Source: Zonotrichia leucophrys gambelii
Taxonomy: Eukaryota; Chordata; Aves; Passeriformes; Passerellidae
Direction of reading: 5' to 3'
Length of the DNA: 64,000 bases
NCBI RefSeq assembly: GCF_028769735.1
Contig: NC_088172.1
Span: forward strand, 56,637,075 to 56,701,074
Numbering within the stretch: position 1 is the first letter of the stretch; every line of letters begins with the position of its first letter. The position numbers and the translations under genes were made by a program. Under the pieces are notes generated by a model. The model was not told where the DNA came from. It saw only the letters and a program-made list of their open reading frames with translations, and ran no database searches. Positions 48,646-59,189 of the stretch are shown in pieces.

Positions 48646-51100
48646 CCAAAACTGAGCAATATTGAAATATTGAAAGTCAAACCCCGTCTCAGGAATCCTG
48701 ATGGAAATGTGCTGCTGGTTCGGCAGTGATTCTTCACAGAGACCTGCATCCCAGCTTCCCTAAGTCAAGCAGTTTCTCTCATAGCTCCAGGCAAATGCTC
48801 CCCAGTCTCTTTTCTTTCAGAAAATGTTGTAAATCCCAGGGTCAAAACTGTGTGGCTGTGCACTCAGCTGTGGTGTGTTTTCTGTGCATTAGCCTTCTGA
48901 TATTCAATGAAGAATCACTCAGTGGCCTCTTGGCCACTACGCTTAAGGAAACCTACTTTTGTTCCTGTAAAATTGTGATAAGGGAATATTTAGCTGGTTT
49001 TCATATGTTTGTAGTAACATATATTGTTGAACATTTTATCTGTTCTCATGAACGTTCACTCACTCAAGAAGATGCACTGACAAAGGGAACCTCTCTGCCC
49101 TTCAGACCCCAGGTTTGCTTGTGGCTTGAGAAACAGAAAGAAAAATTCATATTCTACCTTTTAACCAGGTGCACATGCTTTGGAATTAGACCAACCATAA
49201 GGACAAATTTGCAGAGATACTCTGCAGACAAAAAGTGCACTTAATAGAATTAAGACAATTCAGGACATGAGGAGTTAATGGTGATAGACACAGCAGCCTT
49301 TAGCTGTTTTCATCTACTGATGATACTGATCATTATTTACAGCAGCTGGTAAACCTGCCTGTTTTACTATTATGGCCAGCTCCAAATCATTATTTTCTCT
49401 CATTTGACCCCCATGTCAGGCAAGAAATGGAGTTATTGCTGTTTATCAGAGAAATCCTGAATTCTGTTAAATAATTGTTGGGATCTTCTTGTCTTTGTCA
49501 GGAACAAAATCAATAGCACCTAATAAAAAAAGTACTGTAATTTTGAGAACAGAGCTGACATTGCTTTTACTTGATAGAAGACAAACTTATTAACAAGATT
49601 AATGTGCCCAGAGCAAAATTTCTTACAACTGTCCAGTAAAAAAAAATAATCACAGAACCACAAAGAATAGATGCAGCCATCTTCCCCCTAGCCAGCTCGC
49701 TCACTCTGCCTCTCTCCTTCATGTCCACTGCTCTTCCAGAGTCCAAATTCAAGTGCATTCACTGCAGATTCATCTCACTTTTTGGCCATTGGTTTCTAAT
49801 GCTGTCACTTTTTTTTTCATTCAAGAACATTTTTCTTTTCTGCAAACTATCCCGTATTCCCCATTCATCCTAATTTGTAGCTCACATATTTTCCCCATCC
49901 ATCTTTATCCCATCCCATGTACCTCTTTGAGCACTGTTTTCATACTCTCTACCTGGGTTTTCAATTCAGGCTGCCTCTCTTCTGTTCAAACACAATATCC
50001 AGCCCTGAAGAAAGCCAGTGTGACTGGCTTTCTTAAGTCTCAACCTACAAAAAAACAGAGGCTACAAAAAACCTGCTCAACAGCAGGTGTATAGCCTTAT
50101 TACTTAAAATGTTGTTACTACAAGAAGATCTCCTGGTTCTGTGTGTATAATAAATGTCCCCAGGGGCAGGCCCAGCCAGGTTTCAGTGCTGGCTGTGTGG
50201 CAGAGGGGGGCCCTCACTCCAGCACCTGTCCCATTGCAGCCCAGCTCCACAGGACACTGGGACACAGCCCGGGCACTGCTCCACGAGAAGCTGGGACACA
50301 GCCAGGGCTGAGCTATATAGGGATCTGGGATGCAGGGAGCTGGTGGGCAGAAACATGCACAAAGGTAGAAAGAAGCAATCTGGACATTCAAGATCCTGCT
50401 GGTTCATCCCTTCCCTTCCCTTCTACAAGAAAAGTAGCAGAAGCCTCTGTGGCAAGTCCTCCATCACTTGCTGTGATTTTCAGGATGGACACAGGAAAAA
50501 TATTTGGGAAAAACAGCAGCAACAAAAGAAGAGAAAAGAGGGCATGTGCATGCTCATCAATTCCTGACAGAAACAGGATTGAAGTGAAAAGCTTCCCGAT
50601 GACCTTCAACAAGCAACTGAAGCATGAATACAGCGGCTCATTGAGAGCAGAGCTGATTGACTCCACTGCACTTAGAGACTCCAGTCAGAAAAACACAGAA
50701 GAAACCTCGAAGTAATACATGAAATTATACAGGACACAGGCAGAGAGGGTTAAGGTGTTAACCCTTCACCATGATTAGCAGCAAAATGCTCAAATGTTAA
50801 TTTAGAGGCCAGAACTGAAGGCCTTGCATCTTTATGCCTACTAAAGCCTTTGCAGCAAACAGTCATTTTTGCAGAAAACAGAATTACAAGAGGCTATTAA
50901 ATACTGGCAATAAACTATCCCTGGACATATGCAGTGGTCTGAAGTGTTGGTTAGTAAACTGTAAAATTTCTCTCATTGTCAGATGGCTCTTCGTAGGTTG
51001 CTGCATATTTTCCATGTGGAAGTGATGGCAAATACAAGATTAGTGATGTATGCAAATTTTTAATTTATCCTTAGAAATTTTAACTGTACCTGCCTCAATA
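48646..51100. other. Intergenic DNA, 48.6-51.1 kb
   Basis: No gene recognised. The block 50150-50350 is locally GC-rich and contains GCTGGGACACAGCC twice plus CTATATAG at about 50312. It lacks CpG density and any coding similarity, so no promoter is called. Confidence 0.45.
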
Positions 51101-51190
51101 TAAACGGTCCTCTCTTTAATTTCTTAGGACAAGAATGCATTTCAAAAAAGATAGCCAGTCTGGCTTTTGTTGTCCTGCTGCATGTGTATT

Positions 51191-51221
51191 TGTGTGCGTG
51201 CATGTGCGCGTACGTGCACGT
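51191..51221. repeat. 31-nt strictly alternating purine-pyrimidine tract
   Basis: TGTGTGCGTGCATGTGCGCG followed by TACGTGCACGT alternates pyrimidine and purine without a break and ends in the palindrome ACGTGCACGT. Such tracts can adopt Z-DNA under negative supercoiling; activity here is untested. Confidence 0.85.
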
Positions 51222-51379
51222 CTAGGAGTGCTACAGCAGGTGTTACTCAAGGATGTGTTGACACTGAAATTCCTGTTTATTCTCAAAGCAGTCATTGTGC
51301 ATCAGGTTCATTTATTATCTGACAACAAGGATGGTCTCCTTCTCTAAATCAACCTGCAGGCACATTTGTGTGGAGCTGT

Positions 51380-52140
51380 AAGATGAATTCGGCAATAACC
51401 ACCGGCCGCAGCCTGGTCTGGCACAACCCAGTTTCAGGCGTATTATGTACCTTTCATCCAAAGCAAACAGGTAAAAATTAATGCTTAAGTCATCTCTTAG
51501 TGCTGCCGTGCGACATAAATGATAATACAAATACTTAACATTGTAAAATGAAATTAATACTATGTCCTTTAATAATGCTGTCATTTTATAATGGAACTAT
51601 TAATAACGAGCTTCATCTTACTTTTATTAATTCTAGAGTTATAACAGCTACACCTGTGACATTAAATCATCTTAAATTTATAACCAAAAAAATCACCACT
51701 AAGAACCACTGAAATTTTGAGCTGTACCGAGGTTCCAGCACTTCAGAATCCTGTGCTCCTTTGTCTGTCCTTAGTCCCTCTGTCCGTGACAGTATTTATA
51801 GTGTATGGTCACATGTTGAGGAAACTTGAATGGCATAAAGGCACGAGAATAACTATAAATGAAGCAAAAATGAGCACCCTGGAGTAGCAACAATAAGAAA
51901 AGCAGAAAGCTTTTGGAAAGCAGTGCATTTTATTCCCACATCTCATTCTACCGTCTTCCGCTGACGCTATTAAAATACCTCAGCACGAGGCAGTATTTTC
52001 ATTTTATTGTGCGACAGTGTCTGTTACTGAAAAACTGGATTGCATTTGCCAAATTCCCATTTTAATTTAGGGAATTTACAGGTAAAAACAGAATACAATA
52101 TAATCACATTTCGACTATACATGCAAATGTACAACATTGT
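51380..52140. promoter_or_regulatory. Candidate conserved noncoding element
   Basis: A repeat-free, stop-rich segment dense in ATTA/TAAT homeodomain-type words (for example around 51540-51640) with an octamer ATGCAAAT at 52131-52138. The texture resembles vertebrate developmental enhancers. This is inference from composition only; conservation was not tested. Confidence 0.25.
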
Positions 52141-52199
52141 AACAGCAGCTTTTTCAATAGTCAAAACTGTTTGAATTTCCACAGATTTCTACTAATAAC

Positions 52200-54646
52200 T
52201 TAACAACAGTAAATGGCAAAACATTTAACCTCCCCACAGGAAAAAGTCCTGAAACAACAGTCCAGTGGGAGAGCTTCCTAGAGCACGTGTTAAACACGGT
52301 GTGTGCACTACAGGATCTAAGACTGGCATCCAGGTGGTAAGAAGATCCACATTTTTTGTGGACAGAAAACACTGAGCACAGTGAGGACAGATCAGAATTG
52401 TGTGTTTCTCTCCAGCCATCTGTATGATTACAACGCAGTTCAATATTGCAATGAGTTCAGTAACACAGGGACTATAAGTAATAGGCACAAATTTCTTTAG
52501 CCTAGGATGCATTTGAAAAACTAACAAAAACCCTATTATATTAGTCTAGAAACAATAAATAGTACTTTTATTGAAAATCTCCCATATGGAGCTCGAACAG
52601 AAGGTAAACGTATTTTGGCAAACAGCCAGTACCTCTTAAACACAAGCTATACATAACATGTGATGTACAGAGCTCCCTGCCCTGTCCCCCGGCTCAGCAG
52701 CTCCAGGCTTTTATCATAAATGTCCTTTCAGCCTTCTCTTTCAAAATTCATGGGTGATGCCAGGTCAGCCAACTTCTGCAGTCATTCCGAAAACACACTG
52801 CCACAGCACCTGATGTTTCTGCCTGCATTTATTGACAAGAACCTAAAGCTCCCCCAGAGAGCAGTTTTGCAAATATTCCCTGCTGGGCAAATTGCTCACT
52901 TCAGACTGAACACGCTGTGAGGCTAATGCTGCCTGCTCAGCTGGAGAGAGCACTGGGCCAGGCACTGGGTAATTAGGGCTGTGGGAATAGCTGATTTTCA
53001 GCTCAGTGGCTTAATAGATAATAGTAAATAATTATTAATAACAACAACAACAATATTGAAAACAACAACAACAACAAACTTGGTTCATTTTTTCAGAAAA
53101 TGGTAACAACTTGTTTCAGTCTGTTGTCAAGGTGGCCTCAATGGCTGCAGCACCCTTTTGGGGTGAGAAGTACAATCAAATCTTTTCTCTGTCTAACTCC
53201 ACCCAAGTACTCCCACCTACCAAACGGGTATCTTCAGGCAAAGAAACACTCAAACATTTTTTTCCACAGTCTTCTCAGTTAAACAGATGTGGGACAAAAT
53301 ACTAGTGTATTCAGCTGAGCCTCGCTGGAGTGCCTGCTTCCCACTTCCCACATGAGCGCTAGAGTTCCCAAGGGGAAAGGCAGCTCTGCCCCTCGCAGCC
53401 CATGGGGACAGGGACAGTCTGGGTGCTGGGGAGCTGCCTCTGCCAATGCCATGGGTGTCCCTGTGCCGAGCACACTGAGCATCCCGCTCCCCAAGCACTC
53501 AGCCATGGGATCTGCCGGAGCCCCAGGCAGCTCCTACTGCCTGCCCGCGCTTTGTTCCACAGGACAGCCCAGCACAGGGACAGCGGGGACAGACATGCAC
53601 AACGCCATGCACCAGCACGTGGCCAGGATGTAGCACAGCTGTCCTGCAAAAGCACCCCTGGGAACTTCAGAGTTGCTGTCCCCAGCTCTGCTCTCAGCCT
53701 CTGCTTGTGACAGAATGAATGGAGAGGACACCTGGGTTCCAGTCCAGGCTCTGATTCATCTGACTTTAGGGTACCAGGAGGGATAACACAAGGCACACAC
53801 TTTCTCCCTAAATTTTTATAGCCCTCCCAAATCCAATCAATACATACCAGTATTTCCAAACTCTTTCATTTGAGTCAAGTTAATATTCCAAATGCTACTT
53901 ATAGTTAAAGCTCATAGACAAAGATCCTTCTTTTGCCAGCCAAAGCTTCTCAGAAGCTCAGATCTGGTTCTGCTTTCACGTACACCACCACAAGACTAAA
54001 GGATTTCTACTGAAGACACAAAGCACCCAAGGTAAACCAGGTCCAAGGCTTAGCCTGGAGGGCTTCAATTCATCAGACAAGAGAGTGATTTTACACCAAT
54101 ATAACTGAAGTGGCACAACCTCTAGATTTGTTGTAATTGTACTGACACAGAGGAGCACAAAAAAGTACAGTTAAATACGAGTTTATATTGTAGGAATTGG
54201 TTACGTAGAGTACCTATAATTGGATGGATACAGATACAGAAGCACACTGACAGAGCCTCCAAATGTGTTAAAATCACTAGGCTCCAGACACAATCTAAGG
54301 TATAGGCCACTGCTGTGTCACTGGTACTGCCAAGTATCCCAGTGGCACTGATATCCCTCCTATTCCCAGCTGCTGGGCAAGCCTCTTCGCCTTACCCAGC
54401 TCTCTCTGTGTCTGCAGCAGAGTGTCAGCACCTTAGCTGAGGTGGGTCTAAAGTGACATACTGAAAGCAGCTGAAAGCAAGCCCAAAGCATGAGCAAACT
54501 ATGATCTTTTGCTTTTTGACAATGAGGTAAAGTCATCCTGAATGATTTGGATTTGTAAGCATTGATGTGGAAATGTATGCTCTGCCTTCCCCCTGTACAG
54601 AAAACCAGGTGTCTGTCCTCAAACAATAGGTTTTCAAATCTGCTTT
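52200..54646 (-). other. SLC35D3: SLC35D3 3' UTR and downstream DNA, 3' end unresolved
   Basis: Downstream of the SLC35D3 stop on the - strand. No canonical AATAAA was seen close to the stop. TATAAA variants occur near 53815 and 54183, and AATAAA lies at 52829-52834 and 52567-52572, so the 3' UTR could be from about 0.5 to about 2.1 kb. 53345-53640 is a GC-richer patch without a supported gene. An AAC simple repeat is at 53030-53076. Confidence 0.4.
53030..53076 (+). repeat. (AAC)n simple repeat, interrupted
   Basis: TAATAACAACAACAACAATA followed after a gap by another ACAACAACAACAA run. Confidence 0.85.
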
Positions 54647-55476
54647 TTAAGGGTTTGGTAGCTCTTCATTTTCTATCAAATAATCCTTCTTTATATAATT
54701 AGCACCCCTCACCAACCTCCATACTCCAAGATAGGCTTCTTTCAGCGAGCTTCTGTTCACTTCTTGTGTGACGGTGGATTTTCCCTGAGCCACAAGTGCC
54801 GTGGCTGATTTCTCAGTGATGTCCTTCTCTTCCTCTCCACTTTGTCTCTGCCCTGTGCATGATCCTTCCACTGCTGCTTCCTCGGCCCCCTTCCCCTGGG
54901 AAATTGTCTCCATGGCAAACAGAGCTTGGTCCCCAGCCTGCCTTTTCCCCTCCTCTTCTCTAGCTTCTTTCTCCAGGTCCTCATAGTTGCTTTGCCGCCT
55001 GGTCTCAACGTACTTGGCCACGCAGTAAATGACAGACCCCAAGGTGTTGACCACAACCCCAGCTATAAATAACTTTGTGGGCTCCACATCATTGAATGCC
55101 ACCATGCCTACCGTGATGGTGGCTATGCTCTTCACCACCCCTACAAAGCTGGTGGTCACAGCCGAGTTAATGTAGGTGCAGTGAAGGGTGGTGAAGTTCA
55201 TGGCACAGCTAATCAGGACACAAGCAATAAAGATGCATACCATGGCAGGGTCCTTCCAGCCCGGGAAGGACCAGACGTTGATGGAATCCATGCTGGCAAA
55301 GGAGCAGATGATGAGGAAAGGGGTGGCCGAAACAGCGATGGCATACTGAGCTGTCAGGGGTCCATATTCACTGTCTACACTGGTTTTCTGAATGAGCACC
55401 AGGTAGGCAGCGTGTATCAGCACGGCCAGCACGCCTGTCACATAGCCCATAGCATCACCAGTCAGGTCACCAGCTC
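54647..55476 (-). CDS. SLC35D3: SLC35D3 coding exon 2
   Basis: The acceptor on the - strand is CTCGTGACAG|GAGCTGGTGAC. Encodes residues 146-421: the C-terminal half of the transporter core (AGDLTGDAMGYVTGVLAVL through VVVNTLGSVIYCVAKY) and the hydrophilic tail. The tail is glutamate-rich and poorly conserved until the last conserved block SLKEAYLGVWRLVRG and YLIENEELPNP. An open frame continues upstream of the acceptor to 55519, but those residues are intronic. Confidence 0.97.
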
Positions 55477-57078
55477 CTGTCACGAGAGTCACAGAGAGAA
55501 ATAAGCATAGGTGGTGCACGGAGACAGAAAGAGAGCACCGTTCTGGACTAGCGGGATATTTAGGAAACAGGCATTACTGCACTTTCCATAAGCCCAACGA
55601 TTTGTCATGCTTGTCCAAGTCTTGCCTCCCAACAAATCTCTTATGCATTTTTTAAAGCTGCAAACATATTGAGTGTTTTTTCATACCCCCTCTAAATCCC
55701 CAGCCAAAATCAGATTGCCTTCTCCCCTTTGTGAAGACACTGTGAAATATTTGTAGCTGAAACCACACACACACACACAAACAGAGCAACCCTGAGCATC
55801 CTCTTGCCAGCACATACACATGCCTACTCTGCCTGCCTCCAACCCACTGGCTATTCTGCACCCTCTAGTCATACAGCCCTACACCTGAAGGAACACCTCC
55901 CTCCCGAGCCCCCTGTCAGTCCCTTTGCAGATTAAATTATTCACTGTGCATGTGCTCTGCTGTCTGAGGCAGCCCCAGCCCAGGAGTGCTGTCGGGCCAC
56001 AAAGCGCCAGCTTTGCCTCCCACCCCACTCACACCTCGGCTGGACAGCAGCACGGGTCCTGCTGGCCCCAGAGGGCTGTAGCTGACCCCTAAGTTTGCAC
56101 CTGCCCTTATAAGACCACAGTTGCCCCAGCAAGGCAGCAGTTGTCCCACGGGCTTGTGGCTGCTCTCACAACATTACATCTACCCCTGTAGGTTCACCCA
56201 CCCGCCATAAGGCTACAATTTCCTCCATAAGGTTTCACTTTCCCTAGTAGGGTTGCAATAAGGTCACAGCTACTCCTGCACGGGCCCGCGTAAGGATGCA
56301 CCTATCTCCAAAAGGTTGTACCGAGCCCTCCAAGAATGTGCCAGTCAGAGCGGGGCTGCATCCAGCTCTGCAAAGCTGCACCTGCCCGCCCGTGAGGCTC
56401 CGTGGGGCCGCAGCTGTCCCCCAGCACTGCACGCACCCCGTATCCTCGCGTCTTTCCCGGGGCTGGCGCTGCCCTCCCGGTCCGGCGCCCGAAGCCCGGA
56501 GGGAGCGGGAATCGCTGCGGCCGCCCGTCCCGTCCCGTTCCGTCCTATCCAGTCCCGTCCCGTCCCGTCCCGTCCTATCCAGTCCCATCCCGTCCCGTCC
56601 CGTCCCGCCCGGTGCCCTCGGCGCGGTCGCGGTCGCGCTCACCGGCCAGCGCGGCGCCGCAGGTGGTGATGAGGACGGCGACGAGGACGCCGGGCGATGG
56701 CATGCCGTCGCGGAGCACCAGGGCGCCGGTGACCAGCGTGACGAGGGGCAGGCAGCGCTTGAAGACGACATACATGGGGAGGCTGAGGCCGCGCAGCGAC
56801 CAGAGGGTGAGGGTGGACTGCAGGGTGGCCAGGGCGGCCACGGCAGCGAAGGGGCGCGCCAGGCGGGGCCCGAAGGGCGGCAGCGCCGCCAGCCCCCGCC
56901 GCCGCAGCGCCTCCAGCCCCAGCGCCGCCGCCGCGCTGCTGAGGCACTGCAGCAGCGTCAGGAAGGCGAAGTGGTAGCGGGCCAGCAGGAACTTCAGCAG
57001 GATGTTCAGCGAGCCCGAGCACAGCCCGTGCGCCACCGCCACCGCGACGCCCCGCGCCCGGCCCCGCCAGCGGAGCAT
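54647..57078 (-). CDS. SLC35D3: Solute carrier family 35 member D3 (2 coding exons)
   Basis: Joined exons 57078-56643 and 55476-54647, 1266 nt, 421 residues (human 416), one GT-AG intron in phase 1. The protein is a multi-spanning membrane protein of the SLC35 nucleotide-sugar transporter family in the drug/metabolite transporter superfamily, about ten helices, followed by a charged tail from about residue 304. Matches to human SLC35D3 are long and nearly exact: LNILLKFL, LTLWSLRGLSLPMYVVFKRC, TTCGAALAGAGDLTGD, LTAQY, FPGWKDPAMVCIF, MNFTTLHCTYINSAVTTSFV and VWRLVRG...KKDYLIENEELP. The substrate is unproven. In mouse, loss (ashen-Roswell) disturbs platelet dense granules, and the protein has been linked to dopamine D1 receptor trafficking. 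It lies tail-to-tail with IL20RA, as in human. Confidence 0.97.
55764..55779 (+). repeat. (CA)n microsatellite
   Basis: About eight CA units within SLC35D3 intron 1. Confidence 0.85.
56071..56425 (+). repeat. Degenerate 20-bp minisatellite, about 16-17 units
   Basis: Units start near 56071, 56091, 56111, 56131, 56151, 56170, 56190, 56209, 56229, 56249 (short), 56260, 56292, 56312, 56332, 56352 and 56372. The consensus is roughly AAGGYTGCASCTGYCCCYNY (examples: AAGTTTGCACCTGCCCTTAT, AAGACCACAGTTGCCCCAGC, AAGGATGCACCTATCTCCAA). Most units are exactly 20 bp and two are 19. One is truncated to 11 bp and one is followed by a 12-bp insertion. A similar isolated unit is at 56001-56020. It lies wholly in SLC35D3 intron 1. 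Confidence 0.85.
56525..56616 (+). repeat. CCCGT pentanucleotide repeat
   Basis: Runs of CCCGT interrupted by two copies of a CCTATCCAGTCCC segment, suggesting a higher-order repeat of about 45 bp. It ends about 25 bp from the exon 1 splice donor of SLC35D3. Confidence 0.9.
56643..57078 (-). CDS. SLC35D3: SLC35D3 coding exon 1
   Basis: Encodes residues 1-145 plus one base. The start ATG at 57078-57076 gives MLRWRGRARGVAVAVAHGL and then SGSLNILLKFLLARY, aligning from the first membrane helix with human SLC35D3. Later blocks are TLQSTLTLWSLRGLSLPMYV, FKRCLPLVTLVTG and SPGVLVAVLITTCGAALA. The donor GCCG|GTGAGC is in phase 1. Alanine and arginine enrichment relative to human reflects the high local GC. 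Confidence 0.96.
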
Positions 57079-57599
57079 CCTGCCCGCGCCCGGCCCCGCC
57101 GCCGGGCCCCCGGCTCTGCCGCCCGCCCGGCCACCCGCCGCGGCGGCGGCGGCGCGGGGGGACGGCGACGAGCGGAGGCAGGGGGCGGGAGGAGGCAGGA
57201 CGCGCTCCCGGCAGGGCGGCCGCCGCCCCCGACGTGTCCCCCCCGCGCCGCCCCCAGCGTGGCTCCCCTCCTATCCGCGTCCCCTCCCCGCCCCCGGTGT
57301 GTCCCCGCGCCATCCCCGGTGTGTCCGCGTCCCCGCTCTCGGTGTCCCCCATCCGGCCGCCCCCGCCCCCCGCGTTTCCAGGCTCGTCCCGCGGTGTCCC
57401 CCGGAGCACGCCCGGCTCGGCGGGGATGGGAAGCCCCCGCTGTCCGCAAGCCCTCCCGACCCCGCTCGGGTGCAGCAGGACGGGCAGCGGGAGCGGGCGC
57501 TCAGGTGCTTTCCCTGCCCAGAAAGCCGCGGGGCGCCCGCAGCTCCGCAGCCGAGTGTCACTGGCCCGAAAATAATGTGGAAGAGCCGTGGGAAACCCC

Positions 57600-58640
57600 A
57601 TGTCTCCCGGAGAGGGGAGATCAGTGCAAGTCCGAGCATTCCCAAGCAGGGAGTACCGCTTTTCCTACTCTCCAAAAGTATACGGCCTCCCGGGAAAAAG
57701 CATCTACCGAGCCTGCCGGCAGCATCCCTCCCAGTGCCCCCCTGCTGCCTCGGCTTCTCGGGCTGCGAACGGCAGAGACGGGGACCGCTGCTAAGAAGAG
57801 CAGGGAGAACCGGGTTCTAGCAGAGGGAATTGCCTTGAGAAGTCACCAAAAACTGGTAGTCACACGGCTTTCAAAAGTGATGTTTTAAAGCCTGGTAAAG
57901 CTTAAATAAGCTGATCGCTTCTCTCGACTTTACAGATGCAAGTTTTAACAGGAGATGGCAATAGACCATACCGACTCCAAGGAAAAGGCAAAGCAAAAGC
58001 AGTTCTCACGGGCAGCCAGTCCCCTCCACCACTCTCCTGCAGTGTCAGGCAACACAAGGGAAGGAAAAACTATAATTTTAATCAGAGCTACCTTATAATC
58101 ATCCATTGATTTCTCTCATCAGGGCAGGCAAGGTAAAGGACACAGGGCAAGGTTTATAAAATGAAATAAGAATGAACACATAAAGAATGAATGTCTGAAG
58201 ATGAAAACTGGTAATGCAGGAAAAGAAACCGTAGGTACTGGAGACCAAGCCTGTTTTCAGAATCCACTGGAGAAATGTGTCAATACATTTACATCAGCTT
58301 CTATTTGGACTCACCCCAAGCCCACATGCAACACAATTTAAAGAAAAGTGTGGATCACCTTGACAGTGTTTGCACATAGGATAAAAACAACTTCTTCTGC
58401 CAGGTAAGTGCAGATAAAAAAAAATCAGACTGTGCTTTCAGGAAACACTGTAGTAATTTGGACTATACCTGAGTGTACCCTCTGGCAGAAACCATTTAGT
58501 CACCTCACCAGTGAAATTGTTACTAGAGAAGTGAATGTCTGACATTGCAGAGTATCAGGCTGAAAAACTGCTTTGGGGGCTAAATATTTCCTTGACTGAA
58601 ACACAAAAACAAATGTATCAGAAACAAAAAATTTAATAGA
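57600..58640. other. Upstream flank of SLC35D3, no gene seen
   Basis: GC content falls from the CpG island to ordinary levels. No gene, repeat or RNA recognised. Confidence 0.5.
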
Positions 58641-58649
58641 CTATTTCAT

Positions 58650-59185
58650 TTGTATGGACTGTAGAATGATCATCCTAGTCCAACTGCCTGACCAATTCAG
58701 GGCTGAGCAGAAATTAAATCATGTTGTTAAGGTCATTCTCCAAATGCCTCTTAAACACTGACAACCTTGGGAAATCAACCACCTCTCTAGGAAGCCTGTT
58801 TGTGTTTGAATGCCTGCTTAGTAAAGAAATGCTTCTGAATGTCCAGTCTAAACCTCCTCTGGTGGATCTTTGAACCATTCCCACACATCTTGAGTACCAA
58901 GGGGAAGAGATCAGCAATTCCCTATCCTCTTGCCCTCCTTGGGAAGCATCAGAAAGTGATGACGTTTCCTCTCAGTCTCCTTTGCTCCAAACTAGACAAG
59001 CCCAAAGCCCTCAGCTTCTCCTCACAGGACATGCCTTCCAGCCTTTTCATCAGCTTTGAGATACACTTCTGGGTGCATTCAAGGACCTTCAAATCCTCCT
59101 TAAATTGTGGGGCCCAGAACTAAATGGAGAACTCAAAGAGCAGCTGCACCAATGCTCAGTTTGGAAAGTCAAGTGTTCAAAGTGC
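58650..59185 (-). mobile_element. CR1 LINE 3' region
   Basis: On + it reads GTAGAATGATCATCCTAGTCCAACTGCC, then CCTCTCTAGGAAGCCTGTT, AGTAAAGAAATGCTTCTGAATGTCCAGTCTAAACCTCC, CTTTGAACCATTCCCAC, CTCAGTCTCCTTTGCTCCAAACTAGACAA, CTCAGCTTCTCCTCACAGGACATG, CAAGGACCTTCAAATCCTCC and TGTGGGGCCCAGAACTAAA. This is the reverse complement of a CR1 subfamily with the conserved end-of-ORF2 and 3' region. It is a fragment with no intact reading frame. Confidence 0.85.
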
Positions 59186-59189
59186 CAAA

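Larger units (their letters stand above)
55477..56642 (-). other. SLC35D3: SLC35D3 intron 1
   Basis: 1166 bp, donor GTGAGC at the high-coordinate end. It holds a (CA)n run, a degenerate 20-bp tandem repeat and a CCCGT-type repeat right beside the donor. No hidden exon was recognised; exon 1 and exon 2 join exactly as in human. Confidence 0.85.
56290..57580 (-). promoter_or_regulatory. SLC35D3: CpG island and promoter region of SLC35D3
   Basis: Very GC- and CpG-rich sequence covering exon 1, the adjoining intron and about 500 bp upstream of the start codon. GC-box-like GGGGCGGG is at 57182-57189 on the + strand and GCCCC runs are frequent. No TATA box is evident. The CpG density keeps stop codons rare in all frames, producing long spurious open frames on both strands. 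Confidence 0.8.

Noticed and set aside
48373..48729. A Lys/Pro-rich frame on + and a Phe-rich frame on - through 48503-48645
   Set aside because: Both are direct translations of the A/C low-complexity tract.
48726..49244. A 172-codon open frame on the + strand after the A/C tract
   Set aside because: No domain, signal or splice context, and no resemblance to known proteins.
50104..50715. Overlapping open frames and a TATATAG word in a local GC-rich block
   Set aside because: CpG is not enriched, the peptides are unrelated to any family, and the duplicated GCTGGGACACAGCC words explain part of the open frame.
22880..54640. A protein-coding gene between IL20RA and SLC35D3
   Set aside because: Human has only a noncoding transcript annotated in this interval, and no exon with splice signals and homology was seen here. 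A lncRNA cannot be excluded from sequence alone.
55477..55519. Extra N-terminal residues of the open frame containing SLC35D3 exon 2
   Set aside because: They lie upstream of a clean CAG acceptor, and the joined frame with exon 1 reproduces the human sequence exactly at the junction.
56639..57601. A 320-codon open frame on the - strand overlapping SLC35D3 exon 1
   Set aside because: It is a different frame from the transporter, with Gly/Arg/Ala-rich nonsense and no family resemblance; same cause as the antisense frame.
56296..57888. A 530-codon open frame on the + strand across the SLC35D3 promoter and exon 1
   Set aside because: It is antisense to a confirmed exon, its product is a low-complexity Pro/Arg/Ala sequence, and CpG-rich DNA lacks stop codons by composition.
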